Assembly: GCA_964555585.1 (NCBI GenBank)
Contig: CAZKSN010000010.1
Span: 1 to 33,502 of the forward strand
Source: CAZKSN01 sp964555585
GTDB lineage: Bacteria > Bacillota_I > Bacilli_A > RF39 > UBA660
Direction of reading: 5' to 3'
DNA: 33,502 nt
The translations under genes and the position numbers were made by a program. Each line of letters starts with the position of its first letter. Positions within the stretch are counted from its first letter, which is position 1. The notes below the pieces were generated by a model, which saw only the letters and a program-made list of their open reading frames with translations, ran no database searches and was not told the DNA's origin. Below are positions 32,728 to 33,502 of this stretch, piece after piece.

Positions 32728-33502
32728 ATGAAAAAGAAAATTATAATGTTAATAATTATATTAGTGCCTATATTTGTTCTTTCATCAAATAAAACATTTT
32801 TAAAGGAATACTATTATATAAATGCTGATTCTAAAATAAAAATAGCGGATTATTCTTTTTATTTGAATGACAGGAATAATACTGTTGCTTTTATTACTAT
32901 TAAAAGTGTAGAAGATATAAGAAGTGAAATGAGTTCTTATATTGAATCACTAGAAAGCTGCTATGATGAAAGTTATTTCTATGATGAAGTAAATAAGGTG
33001 ACTATTAAATCTTTTGATATAGAAGAAGGAAAGTTATTCAATACTTATAAAATAGATTATGATTTAAATAACTTGTGTGAAAATGAATATGTACTTGGAA
33101 ATAGTTGGCTGAATGAATTTAAGGATAATGCTGAAATAGCAGAAATTACTGTAACTGAATGTATTGATAAATGTAATAGTAAAAATATAAATGATTTAAA
33201 TTTAGAAAATCTGCTTAACTATCTTTCAGAAGATGACTATCAAAGAATTGAAAATAAAAATAACATTAATTTTGATAGTACTTCCGGTTATTATGTTACA
33301 GCATATTACACAATAGAAGATATGGATTATATGATGTATGTGTTTAGTTATGAAAATAATCTGGCAATAAAAATAATTGACAGTAATGATTATCCAAAGA
33401 ATGCATTATATCAATTAAATATTGATAATATAAATATAAATGAGTTGATAAAAAATATTTATGATTTAAGAATTAGACATGATTATCATTTAAGAAATGA
33501 AT
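32728..33502 (+). CDS. Exported or lipid-anchored-like unknown protein (partial, runs off window)
   Basis: ATG 32728 (or 32722, two codons upstream) opens a frame of 258 codons that is still open at the window end. MKKKIIMLIIILVPIFVLSS is a short signal peptide-like start; no lipobox cysteine follows. The mature part is rich in D, N, E and Y, with cysteines at ESCYDE, NLCEN and ECIDKC, and no domain I recognise. Clear ribosome site not seen (GATGGAT just upstream). It lies 5 bases after the previous stop, so it belongs to the same operon by position, although an envelope protein there is surprising. Confidence 0.65.
   Translation, partial: MKKKIIMLIIILVPIFVLSSNKTFLKEYYYINADSKIKIADYSFYLNDRNNTVAFITIKSVEDIRSEMSSYIESLESCYDESYFYDEVNKVTIKSFDIEEGKLFNTYKIDYDLNNLCENEYVLGNSWLNEFKDNAEIAEITVTECIDKCNSKNINDLNLENLLNYLSEDDYQRIENKNNINFDSTSGYYVTAYYTIEDMDYMMYVFSYENNLAIKIIDSNDYPKNALYQLNIDNININELIKNIYDLRIRHDYHLRNE

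Overview
The window is a stretch of a very AT-rich, low-GC Gram-positive-type genome. Genes end in TAA, TAG and TGA, and tryptophan is read from TGG, so the standard code applies and this is not a Mycoplasma-type code. Peptidoglycan genes (a LysM amidase remnant and a SleB-type hydrolase), strong AGGAGG-type ribosome sites and several SipW-type signal peptidases fit an uncultured member of the Bacillota (Bacilli/Erysipelotrichia/RF39-like, probably gut-associated). That placement is inference. I saw no rRNA, tRNA or CRISPR array.

Region 1 (1-18920) is one large surface-protein locus. It holds six proteins with SipW-type or related export signals that resemble TasA/camelysin (196, 906, 2386, 3990, 9163, 17660), an Ig-rich membrane-anchored protein (6935) and a conventionally secreted protein (9715). 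With them are three S26-family signal peptidase homologues: one active-looking (17032), one active-looking and fused to a ~480-residue cytoplasmic region (12385), and one that lacks the catalytic histidine (10680). A membrane-anchored McrB-type AAA+ ATPase (14322) is followed directly by a DUF2357-like partner (15888), both inside the signal-peptidase operon. A cytoplasmic helical protein (5199) and an overlapping 50-residue protein (5054) complete the set. A phosphodiester glycosidase (11235-12245) lies on the opposite strand in the middle. The locus looks like a secretion/assembly system for TasA-like surface filaments in which an AAA+ machine takes part. That function is inference from gene order and domain content.

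Region 2 (18909-21190, minus strand) is an operon that starts with another TasA-like exported protein. It continues with a cytidine/guanine-type deaminase, an MBL-fold hydrolase and a histidine-phosphatase-fold protein that lacks the arginine of the RHG motif.

Region 3 (21370-26922) holds a hypothetical gene, then a large serine recombinase preceded by a 33-residue overlapping ORF, then a DUF262-DUF1524 (GmrSD-like) type IV restriction gene. Immediately after the restriction gene's stop codon the sequence enters the middle of an N-acetylmuramoyl-L-alanine amidase gene with five LysM repeats, whose 5' half is not in the window. This looks like a small mobile defence insertion with loss of the target's 5' end, unless it is an assembly join.

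Region 4 (27014-33502) holds a radical SAM protein, a cation P-type ATPase (minus), a SleB-type cell-wall hydrolase (minus), and a tight plus-strand operon: TfoX C-terminal domain protein, beta-class DNA methyltransferase with an unusual DILY motif, a nucleoside 2-deoxyribosyltransferase-like protein, and an exported protein that runs off the window end.
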